Source: Actinobacteria bacterium IMCC19121
GTDB lineage: Bacteria > Actinomycetota > Actinomycetes > Nanopelagicales > Nanopelagicaceae
Length of the DNA stretch: 64,000 bases
Direction: 5' to 3'
Assembly (NCBI GenBank): GCA_002284895.1
Contig: CP015605.1
Span: 868,001 to 932,000 of the forward strand
Position numbers and translations under genes: made by a program. Each line of letters starts with the position of its first letter. The first letter of the stretch is position 1. Shown one piece after another: positions 35,556 to 43,614 of this stretch. The notes below the pieces were generated by a model, which was given only the letters and a program-made list of their open reading frames with translations, ran no database searches and had not been told where the DNA came from.

Positions 35556-37252
35556 CACTTCTTCCCCTTTGCCTTCTTTACAGCCGCCTTCGCAGTTTTG
35601 CTTTCGAGTGCGTCCTTTGCCAGTTTTCGTTTAGCCGTCTCTTTTGCTCGAGTACCAGCTTTCGGAACCTTGTTCCTTGCGTAGTAGCTTACAACAGTTT
35701 TATTTTCTTGCCATTGCCATTCGATTACTACACGATCGGTGTCGTATCCCTTAAATCGCCAGTTATCGGCGGTAGGGAGTATGACTACCTTTCGGATTAG
35801 TGCCTTTGCGATGTCTCGCCGCTGAGGAACAGTGAGTTTCTCCCAAACATCGTTCATAGACTGTAAATCCTCAGCCGAGAGAATTTCGTTCATGCTTGGA
35901 CTAGAAGTTACGGGTTTAAGTTCCTTGATTTCCTTTTCGGTTTCAGCGATTCGACCAAGAAGTACGTTCCAGTTTGTTTGAAAATCTTCCTCCCCGCCTC
36001 GGTATCTGAAATCCCCATTAGTCTTGCGAACTTGGAGCGCTTGAAGCTCAGAGCGAAGAAACTCGTGCCTGGTAACTGGATTGTCGAATCCTGTTTGTTT
36101 CACGTTGTCTTTCATTCGTTTGGCCAATCCAAGAATCAGCTTTCTGCTCTCCTTTGCGGAGATCATCTGAAGAATCACTTGAGTTATGTAGCCCTCAAGT
36201 GCTGCTGATTTCGTTGATAGGCCTTCACAATCCGTGTGTAATTGGTACTTTCCTCGACATCGATAAGTCGCACCACCATGTTCCGTAGGGCTGGCGCCAA
36301 TCATCTTTCCACCACAATAAACGCAATAGACAATGCCAGATAAAAGCGCACCACCTCTAGAAGGATGATAGAAGTAGCGTTCCTTTATTTTGCTTTGTAG
36401 AAGGTTGTAAGTGTCCAGTTCAATGAGCGGCGGAAAAGGTCTAACTTCCTCGCCCTTTTCATTTCTGAAAATCTTTCCGTCATAAACGAGATACCCAGCA
36501 ATATAAGGATGGCCTAACAGTTTGCGAAGAACTGGGTCAGACCATGGATTACCTTTCACAGAACGAGACCCCAAACTATTCAAGTGATTACAGATTTTCG
36601 GAATCGAATCACCTTTGAGGAAGAGCTTCACCGCAATGCGCATGAACTTCGCTTGTTCCTTGTCGATTACGAGCGTTGAACCTTCACCTGGTTTGCCTTT
36701 CTTAATCGCATACCCATAAGGAGCAGGCCCACCACGCCACTTTCCAGCACGCATCATTGTTTGTTGGGCAGACATAACTCGGTCTTTTATGTTTCGAGCT
36801 TCCGCAGCTCCGATAGTTCCGAGTAGTTCTGCTACTGATAGTCCGACAGGTGTTGAAGTATCAACGCCATCAGTTATTCCAACTAAAGAGGTTCTGGATT
36901 TGGCGAGAAGGTCAAGCACATCCCCAAGTTCTGAAACTCTTCTTGTTAATCGGTCGAGTTTGTAAACAACGACATAGTCGTACTTATCGAGGTTTGCTAG
37001 GAGCGCTTGATAAGCAGGTCGATGTATTCCTTTACTTCCGCTGAACCCGAGATCCACGAAGAAATCACCACCGCCGATTTTGATTGCTTCGTCAGGGTCA
37101 AGAATTGCGTTTGAATCTTTAATTGCCCATCCGTAGTCCTTACATTTTCTAAGAATCGCATTTCGCTGAGTTTCCGGGCTATAGGTGTCTTCAGTCAGGA
37201 CAGAAAGACGGATGTATCCCGCCGCTGTTTTGCCTGTCCCTTTGACTGCCAC
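35555..37252 (-). CDS. int: Large serine integrase
   Basis: 565 residues. Resolvase domain with nucleophile Ser in YIRLSVLTED, then DLGFSGSKGIHRP, VVYKLDRLTRRV and a GTIGAAEARNIKDRV helix; recombinase domain with WRGGPAPYGY; zinc ribbon (CVYCGGKM, then YRCRG and DCEG); a coiled-coil; and a Lys/Ala-rich tail. It catalyses insertion and excision at att sites. GTG 37252 has TAAGCT 6 nt upstream. The stop overlaps the ybaK start, so integrase and the rebuilt ybaK share one message. Confidence 0.95.
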   Translation of the reverse strand: MAVKGTGKTAAGYIRLSVLTEDTYSPETQRNAILRKCKDYGWAIKDSNAILDPDEAIKIGGGDFFVDLGFSGSKGIHRPAYQALLANLDKYDYVVVYKLDRLTRRVSELGDVLDLLAKSRTSLVGITDGVDTSTPVGLSVAELLGTIGAAEARNIKDRVMSAQQTMMRAGKWRGGPAPYGYAIKKGKPGEGSTLVIDKEQAKFMRIAVKLFLKGDSIPKICNHLNSLGSRSVKGNPWSDPVLRKLLGHPYIAGYLVYDGKIFRNEKGEEVRPFPPLIELDTYNLLQSKIKERYFYHPSRGGALLSGIVYCVYCGGKMIGASPTEHGGATYRCRGKYQLHTDCEGLSTKSAALEGYITQVILQMISAKESRKLILGLAKRMKDNVKQTGFDNPVTRHEFLRSELQALQVRKTNGDFRYRGGEEDFQTNWNVLLGRIAETEKEIKELKPVTSSPSMNEILSAEDLQSMNDVWEKLTVPQRRDIAKALIRKVVILPTADNWRFKGYDTDRVVIEWQWQENKTVVSYYARNKVPKAGTRAKETAKRKLAKDALESKTAKAAVKKAKGKK

Positions 37253-37258
37253 CTGAAA

Positions 37259-37264
37259 AGCTTA
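37259..37264 (-). promoter_or_regulatory. -10 element of leaderless integrase (and rebuilt ybaK)
   Basis: TAAGCT on the minus strand, six bases (tttcag), then GTG. Same architecture as host genes, suggesting the element is adapted to this lineage. Confidence 0.55.
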
Positions 37265-37389
37265 GCCGCATAAGTCGGACTAGGACAGACATTTGCGAAG
37301 GTTTCACAAGCGGGGCGTAGTCAGTCCTTCGAGGTATCCAGCCAAAGAGTTCGTATGCGAAAACTGGCCATCGAAGCACCGTCACGGAC

Positions 37390-37527
37390 ATGACTACAAC
37401 ACGCGAAATCAACCAAGCCCGCATCACCGCTGCTGCCGCCGAGGCGGTACGCAAGGCAGGAACTCCTTCCGAGGTCGCCCTCACGAAGGTGGCTCGAGTT
37501 CTGGCGACCCTTTCCGAGGATTGCTGA
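37390..37527 (+). CDS. Possible 45-residue protein upstream of rep
   Basis: Open frame MTTTREINQARITAAAAEAV continuing to TLSEDC, Ala-rich and probably helical. It lies in the 285-bp gap between integrase and rep, where excision or copy-control factors are often coded. No ribosome site is evident and no family is recognised. Could be non-coding. Confidence 0.35.
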   Translation: MTTTREINQARITAAAAEAVRKAGTPSEVALTKVARVLATLSEDC

Positions 37528-37537
37528 CTTTTCGGGC

Positions 37538-38785
37538 ATGCCCCCGACTGTTCTAAGGATGACCACTCCTGCCACACGCCCTAAGTACGAGAAGTGCGTC
37601 CGCCCCTACTTTCTTGCTCGAGAAGAAACGACTCTTTCGACAGGAGAAGTAAATATCTCTACTTTTGAGAAGCGGTGTGGCACTCGCCGAAAGGATCTGT
37701 GCGAACCCTGCTCAATAGTTTGGAAGGACGATGCTTACTTCGCCCTCATGACTGGGGCTAAGGATTACCAAGGGAAAATTACCTTCATCACTTTGACTGC
37801 GCCAGGTTGGAGAAGGTACGGCAAAGCTCACAAAGTAACTCAAGGCGATTCCAATTTCAGCACTTGTCCTTGTAAGCACAGACACAAATCCGATGACCCT
37901 TTGGTTGGCCTTCCATTGGATAAGAACAACTTTCACCATCGAAAAGTTGTTGAGTTCAACCATCTTGCTCCGCGACTTACCGCCATCACGCTTCAGAAAA
38001 TTTGGCGATTAATGGCAACTCAAAATGCGACCTCTATAAAGAAAGTTAAGCGACCGACCGCTCGAGTTATGGAGTGGCAGGACAGAGGTTTGCTTCATGT
38101 CCACATCATTGTTTTGGGAGAAATACCCGAAGCGATAGTGAAAGCGGCAGTCTTGGGACGTGCCTCTCAAAGTAAGAGTCGGAGTGTTTCACCAACTTCA
38201 CACAAAGGCGTCCGATGGGGAACACAGCTCGATGTTAAGCACGTTGATGGAAAGAATCTAGATGAAACGAGGAAGTTAAGTGCCTATGTCACGAAAGTTA
38301 TTTCCTACGCAGTCAAGGATGTAACTCGGGAAAATACAGCGAACCATCCAGGTCATAACGCACATAGGCAAACTCTCCGCAGCTTCACAAACTCTGTTAT
38401 CTCTTGTTCTGCTACTCCACTCCAATGTAGGGGAGCAGATCTAGGAGATAACCCTTCACGCATTTTGATTGGAGTGAACTCAAAGGTTGGCCTTTGTCGA
38501 AAACACTACCGAGGTAAGCACCAACTTGGATTCACAGGAAATGTACTTTCACTCAATCGTTCTTGGGGTTCATCGTTGGGAGCGGCCAGAAAAGCCCGTC
38601 AGACTTGGGCGAAGTCGGAAGCGGCGCAGACCGCCGACAAGGCGGGCTGCCTAGATACTGAAAAGAAACTCGTCACACATCTGTTCCTTGGCCGCGACCC
38701 ATTGAAAGCAAGAAAGCTTCTTGCCATTCGCGAAGCAGCACGAATAGTAAGTAGAAGCGGCGTATTTACTCCGCTTCTAACCTAA
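37538..38785 (+). CDS. rep: HUH-type replication initiator (RepSA-like)
   Basis: About 415 residues. A Cys-rich N-terminal part (CGTRRKDLCEPC), motif ITFITLTAPGWR, the HUH motif LLHVHIIVLG, and a Tyr/Lys helix SAYVTKVISYAVKD match rolling-circle Reps of actinobacterial plasmids and integrative elements. It nicks the origin and joins DNA 5' ends to Tyr. ATG 37538 or 37559 could be the start; only the latter has AAGG nearby. Confidence 0.85.
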   Translation: MPPTVLRMTTPATRPKYEKCVRPYFLAREETTLSTGEVNISTFEKRCGTRRKDLCEPCSIVWKDDAYFALMTGAKDYQGKITFITLTAPGWRRYGKAHKVTQGDSNFSTCPCKHRHKSDDPLVGLPLDKNNFHHRKVVEFNHLAPRLTAITLQKIWRLMATQNATSIKKVKRPTARVMEWQDRGLLHVHIIVLGEIPEAIVKAAVLGRASQSKSRSVSPTSHKGVRWGTQLDVKHVDGKNLDETRKLSAYVTKVISYAVKDVTRENTANHPGHNAHRQTLRSFTNSVISCSATPLQCRGADLGDNPSRILIGVNSKVGLCRKHYRGKHQLGFTGNVLSLNRSWGSSLGAARKARQTWAKSEAAQTADKAGCLDTEKKLVTHLFLGRDPLKARKLLAIREAARIVSRSGVFTPLLT

Positions 38786-38796
38786 AGGAGCAAGAA

Positions 38797-39129
38797 ATGG
38801 AACTTCCAGTAGATGTAGACAAGTTAAGCATCATCGTAATCGGAGAAGCCCTGCCAGTTTATGTATATGGCACGGATGAAAAGCGTAAGAACGCACAAGG
38901 ACAAGAGATTTACAAACTACCCGTCCTAATTCAAAACACAGGGGAAAGACAAGACCCAACGACAACAATCACAGTAGCGGGCTCAGCACCGCAGTTCCCA
39001 AAGGGATCGCGTGTGTCGGCAGTTGGCCTAACAGTTATGAGTTGGTCAATGCGCGGAAAAGACGGAGTGGTGCGAAATGGAATCACTCTCCGCGCAAAGA
39101 GCCTCATTCCGTTTGCGAGCAAGGCTTAG
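38797..39129 (+). CDS. Small element protein, unknown (possible ssDNA-binding)
   Basis: 110 residues, beta-rich, with strong AAAGGAG ribosome site 6 nt before the ATG, and 3 nt before the FtsK-like gene. Placed between Rep and the FtsK-like ATPase as in other actinobacterial elements. An OB-like fold is possible but not proven by eye. Confidence 0.7.
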   Translation: MELPVDVDKLSIIVIGEALPVYVYGTDEKRKNAQGQEIYKLPVLIQNTGERQDPTTTITVAGSAPQFPKGSRVSAVGLTVMSWSMRGKDGVVRNGITLRAKSLIPFASKA

Positions 39130-39132
39130 CAG

Positions 39133-40263
39133 ATGTGGAAGCGCCTTCGACTTCAGCAGGTGTTCACTAACCTAAGGTTGGAAGGAATCTACATTCCTTT
39201 CTTTCAAAGAGTTACGTTCACTCCCGCAGGTGGCTACTCCGTCAAAATCAAATTGCGAACGGGTATGACTCACACTCGCATCATGAAGAAGGCAGAAGCA
39301 ATCGCCATTGGTATGAAGGCAGCAGAAATTACTCTAGACAGAATCAAGGGGGACAAGTTTCTCCTCTCGGTTCGTACTGAGAACGAAAAGGTATTGCCCA
39401 CACACCCAAGCATGGGAAGAAAACTTGGTAGGCCAGAAGCTGAACCACTTGTTCGCGTTCCAGAAGTTTTATCTTCTGTTCCGTTCGGTGTTAACGCGGA
39501 TGGCTACCAAGTTCTTCTTCCGCTCTTCACTAAGTCCGGTGGCAGTACAACGCTCATCGGTGGCAACCCTGGACAAGGAAAGTCATCAGCAGTGAAGGTA
39601 ATTCTCGCGGGATGTATTCAGAGCAACTCGTGCGTCATTTGGTTTGACCCTAAAAGTGGAGCCGATGCCAATCCGTTTAAGAGCAGAGTTGAAGTTGTAT
39701 CTAATCCGAGAAATCCAGATGAGTTTCTGGAATACCTCACAAGAATCCAAGAGGTTATCTACAGACGCAACCATCTCATCTCATTGGGTTATTCGATTGA
39801 CCTTCTTCCCAAGATTGTTCTTTTCATTGACGAGTGGGCATTACTTACCGCACTTGGCACAAAGCAACAGCAGCAATTTATCCAAACTGAAATTCGCCAT
39901 CTAGCGGCAACAGGTAGATCCGCCAACGTTTCTCTAGTGTTGGCGACTCAACGTCCCACAAGTGTGAACATCGATGTCGCGACAAGAGAACTAAGTAACA
40001 ATCGAGTTGCTTTCCTGGTTGGTGATACTCACGCATCAGAGGCAATCCTCGGACAAACTGGTGCAGAGTCAAAGACCAATCCACTAAGTCCAGGACAGGC
40101 ACTTGTCTGGCTAGATGGACAACTCCAAAGAACTTCCCTCTATTCAGTTCCTGAAGATTTGTCTCGACAATGTGAAACGGCAGCGGGCTACAAGATAACG
40201 CTTGACCGAGTAGAAGAACTCGAAGAAGTGTTTCGCCGCGAAAATGGAATAGTGGAATTTTAA
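39133..40263 (+). CDS. FtsK/SpoIIIE-like DNA translocase (TraB/TraSA type)
   Basis: 376 residues. Walker A GGNPGQGKSSAVK near residue 140, Walker B KIVLFIDEWALL near residue 235, and LATQRPT as sensor. No membrane helix is evident at the N-terminus. In streptomycetes such proteins pump double-stranded plasmid DNA between cells, so it is the likely transfer motor. Starts 3 nt after the preceding gene. Confidence 0.88.
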   Translation: MWKRLRLQQVFTNLRLEGIYIPFFQRVTFTPAGGYSVKIKLRTGMTHTRIMKKAEAIAIGMKAAEITLDRIKGDKFLLSVRTENEKVLPTHPSMGRKLGRPEAEPLVRVPEVLSSVPFGVNADGYQVLLPLFTKSGGSTTLIGGNPGQGKSSAVKVILAGCIQSNSCVIWFDPKSGADANPFKSRVEVVSNPRNPDEFLEYLTRIQEVIYRRNHLISLGYSIDLLPKIVLFIDEWALLTALGTKQQQQFIQTEIRHLAATGRSANVSLVLATQRPTSVNIDVATRELSNNRVAFLVGDTHASEAILGQTGAESKTNPLSPGQALVWLDGQLQRTSLYSVPEDLSRQCETAAGYKITLDRVEELEEVFRRENGIVEF

Positions 40264-40342
40264 GACACAGTTCTACTTAGCTTAGTACCCTTTAGGTGAT
40301 TACTTTGGCCTTCCCCCTTAGTGCTTCAGTCCTGGGGGACTC

Positions 40343-41065
40343 GTGGAACTTAACCAAATTTTGGACAGATTCGTGGAAGGTATTTCCGCGGTCGATGCCA
40401 AGACCGAGCACACATCAGCCAATAGGCGTACAGGCGAGATGTACCTTCCTGGTGTAAAGACAATGAACGAACCGAAGTTTGTTGAAGAGTTTCTGGACTG
40501 GTGGCGACTCGAACACCCTTCGGACTTCTCACCAAGGGGAGCAAGCGACAGAGAAGTTAAATACCCAGGTATTCCCAGAGCAAAGTGCGACCTCATTTTC
40601 AGTTCCGAAGGATCTCCACTTGAAACTCCAGAGTGGTCTATTGAGGTCAAGCACGTTGCGTTGGTAGGAAATAACGGAAAGAACAATGACTTCGGCGTTG
40701 CGAAAATCCTGTCTCCCTACCTTAAAGACCGCTCTCTAATTCACGACATCGAACGTCTGCGTGACCATGGAATTGGAAAACGAAAGGCGGTTGTCGGGTA
40801 CTCCTTTGAGTACAGTTACCAAAGTTGTTACGAGGCCGCGTTGAAGCACCCGTCACATCTCGATGTAGTAGAGAACATCAAAGAAGTTTGTAGGATGAAC
40901 GACCCTAGTAACGGAAACTATCCGCTATTGCCGATGATTGAGTTCGCCAATGAAATTTTCAACCATAAGGGACTAGTTAAAGAACTTATAGTGAAAGACT
41001 TCAAGAACGCATGGCGACACCCAGCGGGTGGTAACGGAAAGTTCTTTGCTTGGGAACTCCAATAA
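40343..41065 (+). CDS. Probable type II restriction endonuclease (PD-(D/E)xK)
   Basis: 240 residues. The likely active site is RAKCDLIFS followed by EWSIEVKHVAL (Asp then Glu-x-Lys), a PD-(D/E)xK layout. Starts at GTG 40343 with GGGGGA upstream; 79 bp after the FtsK-like gene. A C5-methyltransferase gene in the same element supports an R-M pair, though the two are not adjacent and are transcribed towards each other. The recognition site is unknown. Confidence 0.6.
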   Translation: MELNQILDRFVEGISAVDAKTEHTSANRRTGEMYLPGVKTMNEPKFVEEFLDWWRLEHPSDFSPRGASDREVKYPGIPRAKCDLIFSSEGSPLETPEWSIEVKHVALVGNNGKNNDFGVAKILSPYLKDRSLIHDIERLRDHGIGKRKAVVGYSFEYSYQSCYEAALKHPSHLDVVENIKEVCRMNDPSNGNYPLLPMIEFANEIFNHKGLVKELIVKDFKNAWRHPAGGNGKFFAWELQ

Positions 41066-41085
41066 ATCGCAATTAGATTAAGAGA

Positions 41086-41664
41086 TTACTTAGATTTCTC
41101 AATTAACCAACGGTTAGGAAGTTCTGTTGCGAAATATGAGCCAACAGATCTCCATTCTTCACAATTCACCTTATCCGCCTGACTATCCTTAAGCATCGTT
41201 GTGTAGAAAATTGAAACGATAAACAAAAGCCCCATCATCTCTTCGTCATTCTTGTCCATACCAAGGTTTTGGCATTCCATAGAAAGAGCTGAAAAGATAT
41301 CCATCTGGTCACTATTTGTAATGGACATAGATTTGTTCCATTTGGAAAGAACTCTATTTAATGCCATGCCTTGTTGAAGATAGAGCATGTGGTCGGTTTC
41401 TTCTAACTTAAAGAGATTTATATCTTCTTTGCTCACTTCAACTTGAAATGGTGAGTAGGCAAGGGCTTCAAAAATTTCCTCGGAGATTAATCCATCTTTG
41501 AGAGCCTTAGCAACAATCGCGCTGAAAAGTTTTGAATATTTAGGAACATAAGGACCTGCTGGAGATTGCCTACCAACACTCAAAGCCTGAGCAATCGTCA
41601 TAAAGACAGAAGAACGGAGAGCCCAAGCAGGTAGTGGTTCTTGCTTATTTCCAAATAGTCCCAT
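41086..41664 (-). CDS. Unknown element protein
   Basis: 192 residues, mostly helical, no signal peptide (MGLFGNKQEPLPAW start). No family is recognised by eye. It lies between the endonuclease and methyltransferase genes. It could be an R-M control or accessory factor, but nothing in the sequence proves this. Confidence 0.7.
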   Translation of the reverse strand: MGLFGNKQEPLPAWALRSSVFMTIAQALSVGRQSPAGPYVPKYSKLFSAIVAKALKDGLISEEIFEALAYSPFQVEVSKEDINLFKLEETDHMLYLQQGMALNRVLSKWNKSMSITNSDQMDIFSALSMECQNLGMDKNDEEMMGLLFIVSIFYTTMLKDSQADKVNCEEWRSVGSYFATELPNRWLIEKSK

Positions 41665-41736
41665 AACTCATAAACCTTTCAATTGAAACATTAACTTAAC
41701 TGTAAAGCAGATTGCCTATAAATCAAGGCCTTGTTA

Positions 41737-43134
41737 CTACTGAACTAAGCGAAGCGGTGGAACTTCATTTTCTTTTGCGTACTTTACGTTTTCTGCTACT
41801 CGGTGATAGTCGCCGTGGTTTCCAAGAACGAAATCAGGGTTGGCAGGTGCTGAAAGTATCGCGTCAGTGAGTTTGCTCTTCCCCAGAAGATCTAAGTCGC
41901 GCAACACTTGCGCCTTTAAGACGTTGTACACAGCACCTACATTCACGCCGTTTCCAAGTTGCTTGTAAGTAAGCGAATCCCTTTGGTCGACAAAGTCATA
42001 CCAGTCTGGAAGTCCTTGTAATCGTGCGCCTTCACGAATAGTAATTCGGCGCTTTTGCTTTGCGATAATCGATGTTTGAGTGATTGCGACCAACGCTGGT
42101 ACGTAAGTAGGGCGTTTGGCACGAATTCCAGAAGGGCGGAAGTGTAAAACTGTTTCCCAAAGATTCTTTGCGTTCTGCGCTTGCCACTCAAGTTTTCTAC
42201 GACTTGGCGGGAAATCTTCAAGGTTATTCCACTTCTTCAACCAAACATCGAGCACCTTCTTGTGCTTCGTATAGAACTCAGCATTCTTGTAAAGGAAGTT
42301 TTCTTTCCAAGCAGGCGTGCCATAAGGAATGCTCAACTTAGATGAGAGAATCCAATCGTCAGCCCAAATAGGGAATCCTGGTAACTTTTCACCTTTAAGT
42401 TCCACACGCATAAGCTCGACAAATTCATTCCAAGCTTCAAGCCATTTGATTTCAGTTCCATTGAGTGCGACATCCTTCTTCGAAGCAGCGGTCGTCAATT
42501 TCTCAAGCGGCAAGTGCTTGTCGAGTTTCCAATCCTGCGGATCCCAATTCATCATGACTGCCGAAAGGTCTGGGATGTCTGGATTCGGGTTCTTATCTTT
42601 CTTCCCCGCAGGTATGAGAGTTGCCGCGATAAACACACGTTCGCGAACTTGAGGACGACCGCCGAACTCTGGACGAATTAAATGCGGAGAAACAACCATT
42701 GGTTCTTTGCTAACGCGATAACCAAGTTGTCTAAGAGTTTGGATGATTACTTCCCACTCATGGATGTGACGTGGGCCTGCGATGTTGCGAACGTTTTCGA
42801 GTAAAACGAGAGAAGGCTTATGTACCTCAATGATGCGAGCGATGTTCCAAAATAGAGTTCCTCGAGTTTCTTCCATGCCCATTTGCTTTCCAGATTTACT
42901 AAAGGGCTGGCAAGGGAATCCACCTACGAGAACGTCATGAGGTGGGACATCCATAACATCCTCATTAGCTGCGAGGGTAATGTCACCGTCGGGCTTCAAC
43001 CCCCAATTTCGCTGGTAGATACGAGCAGCATCTTTGTCGATTTCAGATGCGTACACGCACTCGCCACCCATCGCGCCAAGAGCGGCATGGAAGCCACCGA
43101 TTCCAGCGAAGAGGTCTACGAACTTAAATCCCAT
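41737..43134 (-). CDS. dcm: DNA (cytosine-5) methyltransferase
   Basis: 465 residues. SAM motif FVDLFAGIGGFHAAL, motif IV GGFPCQPFSKSG with the catalytic Cys, motif VI LLENVRN, motif VIII PQVRERVF and C-terminal YKQLGNGVNV. A large target-recognition insert lies in the middle. It starts 9 nt after the truncated ybaK frame, so in the integrated state it may be read from the host adh-ybaK promoter. Confidence 0.93.
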   Translation of the reverse strand: MGFKFVDLFAGIGGFHAALGAMGGECVYASEIDKDAARIYQRNWGLKPDGDITLAANEDVMDVPPHDVLVGGFPCQPFSKSGKQMGMEETRGTLFWNIARIIEVHKPSLVLLENVRNIAGPRHIHEWEVIIQTLRQLGYRVSKEPMVVSPHLIRPEFGGRPQVRERVFIAATLIPAGKKDKNPNPDIPDLSAVMMNWDPQDWKLDKHLPLEKLTTAASKKDVALNGTEIKWLEAWNEFVELMRVELKGEKLPGFPIWADDWILSSKLSIPYGTPAWKENFLYKNAEFYTKHKKVLDVWLKKWNNLEDFPPSRRKLEWQAQNAKNLWETVLHFRPSGIRAKRPTYVPALVAITQTSIIAKQKRRITIREGARLQGLPDWYDFVDQRDSLTYKQLGNGVNVGAVYNVLKAQVLRDLDLLGKSKLTDAILSAPANPDFVLGNHGDYHRVAENVKYAKENEVPPLRLVQ

Positions 43135-43143
43135 GGCCGCACT

Positions 43144-43611
43144 CTAATTCCCGCTACCGACAAAGGCGGTAGATCTGACGCTGCGACACGGTAACGAAGC
43201 AGCAAAACCTCTAAGGGATAGAAGGAGTTTCTCCAGGGGAAGTGAGGCTAGTCCAGCGTAAATCTGACGAGATACATAAGCCGTAAGGGGCACGCCACCG
43301 ATGGAAAAGCCTGAGGCGTTTTTCACAAAGTCAGCATCTGCGCGGTGAAGCTTTTCAACACCTAAGTTCTTAGCCACTAGTTCTGTGTCCACGCGATGGC
43401 GCCCGCTAGTAATAACTAACAGTGGATTGCCACTTGGAAGTTTAAAAACAATAGAGGAGGCAACTTGTCCTACTTCAATGCCTAGGGCATTGGCAGCATC
43501 GAGTGCTGTGCGAGCAGAGTCAGAGAGAATTGTTACTTCACCAGAACAACCCAGCTCTTTGAGCAGGGCAGTTACGCGGATAACTGAAGGGTTATTGAGA
43601 ACTTCTTCCAC
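43144..43611 (-). pseudogene. ybaK: Displaced host ybaK 5' half with element-coded tail
   Basis: Host codons 1-107 (MEEVLNNPSVIRVTALLKEL to GFSIGGV) run to the GGCGT core; after it, 48 residues from the element follow and end. The conserved SPVG loop and C-terminal half are lost, so editing activity is unlikely. GTG 43611 is 3 nt after the alcohol dehydrogenase stop. It keeps the native promoter and now leads into dcm. Confidence 0.85.
43292..43296. other. Right attachment core (attR)
   Basis: ACGCC on the plus strand, identical to 35191-35195. Reconstructed attP (minus strand) is GGGGC-GT-GCCCC, a perfect dyad; attB is GGTGGC-GT-CTCACC, with outer four bases dyadic. Confidence 0.75.
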
Positions 43612-43614
43612 TAT

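Larger units (their letters stand above)
35191..43296. mobile_element. 8.1-kb serine-integrase element inserted in ybaK
   Basis: Bounded by GGCGT cores within two ybaK parts. Deleting 35191-43291 joins host codons in frame to a 162-residue YbaK. Content: serine integrase, short ORF, HUH replication initiator, small protein, FtsK-like ATPase, PD-(D/E)xK protein, unknown protein, C5-methyltransferase. The Rep plus FtsK/TraB-type protein without a classical relaxase resembles actinomycete integrative and conjugative elements (AICEs), which move double-stranded DNA; a non-conjugative or satellite form is possible. Confidence 0.85.

Noticed and set aside
43144-43611. Second functional YbaK paralogue
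   Set aside because: Similarity to the left copy stops exactly at the GGCGT core; the C-terminal half is missing and the tail is element DNA, so this is a split host gene, not a paralogue.
35022-43611. Simple tandem gene duplication of ybaK with intervening genes
   Set aside because: The copies diverge, overlap only in their 5' halves, and flank an integrase with dyad-centred cores; site-specific insertion explains this better.
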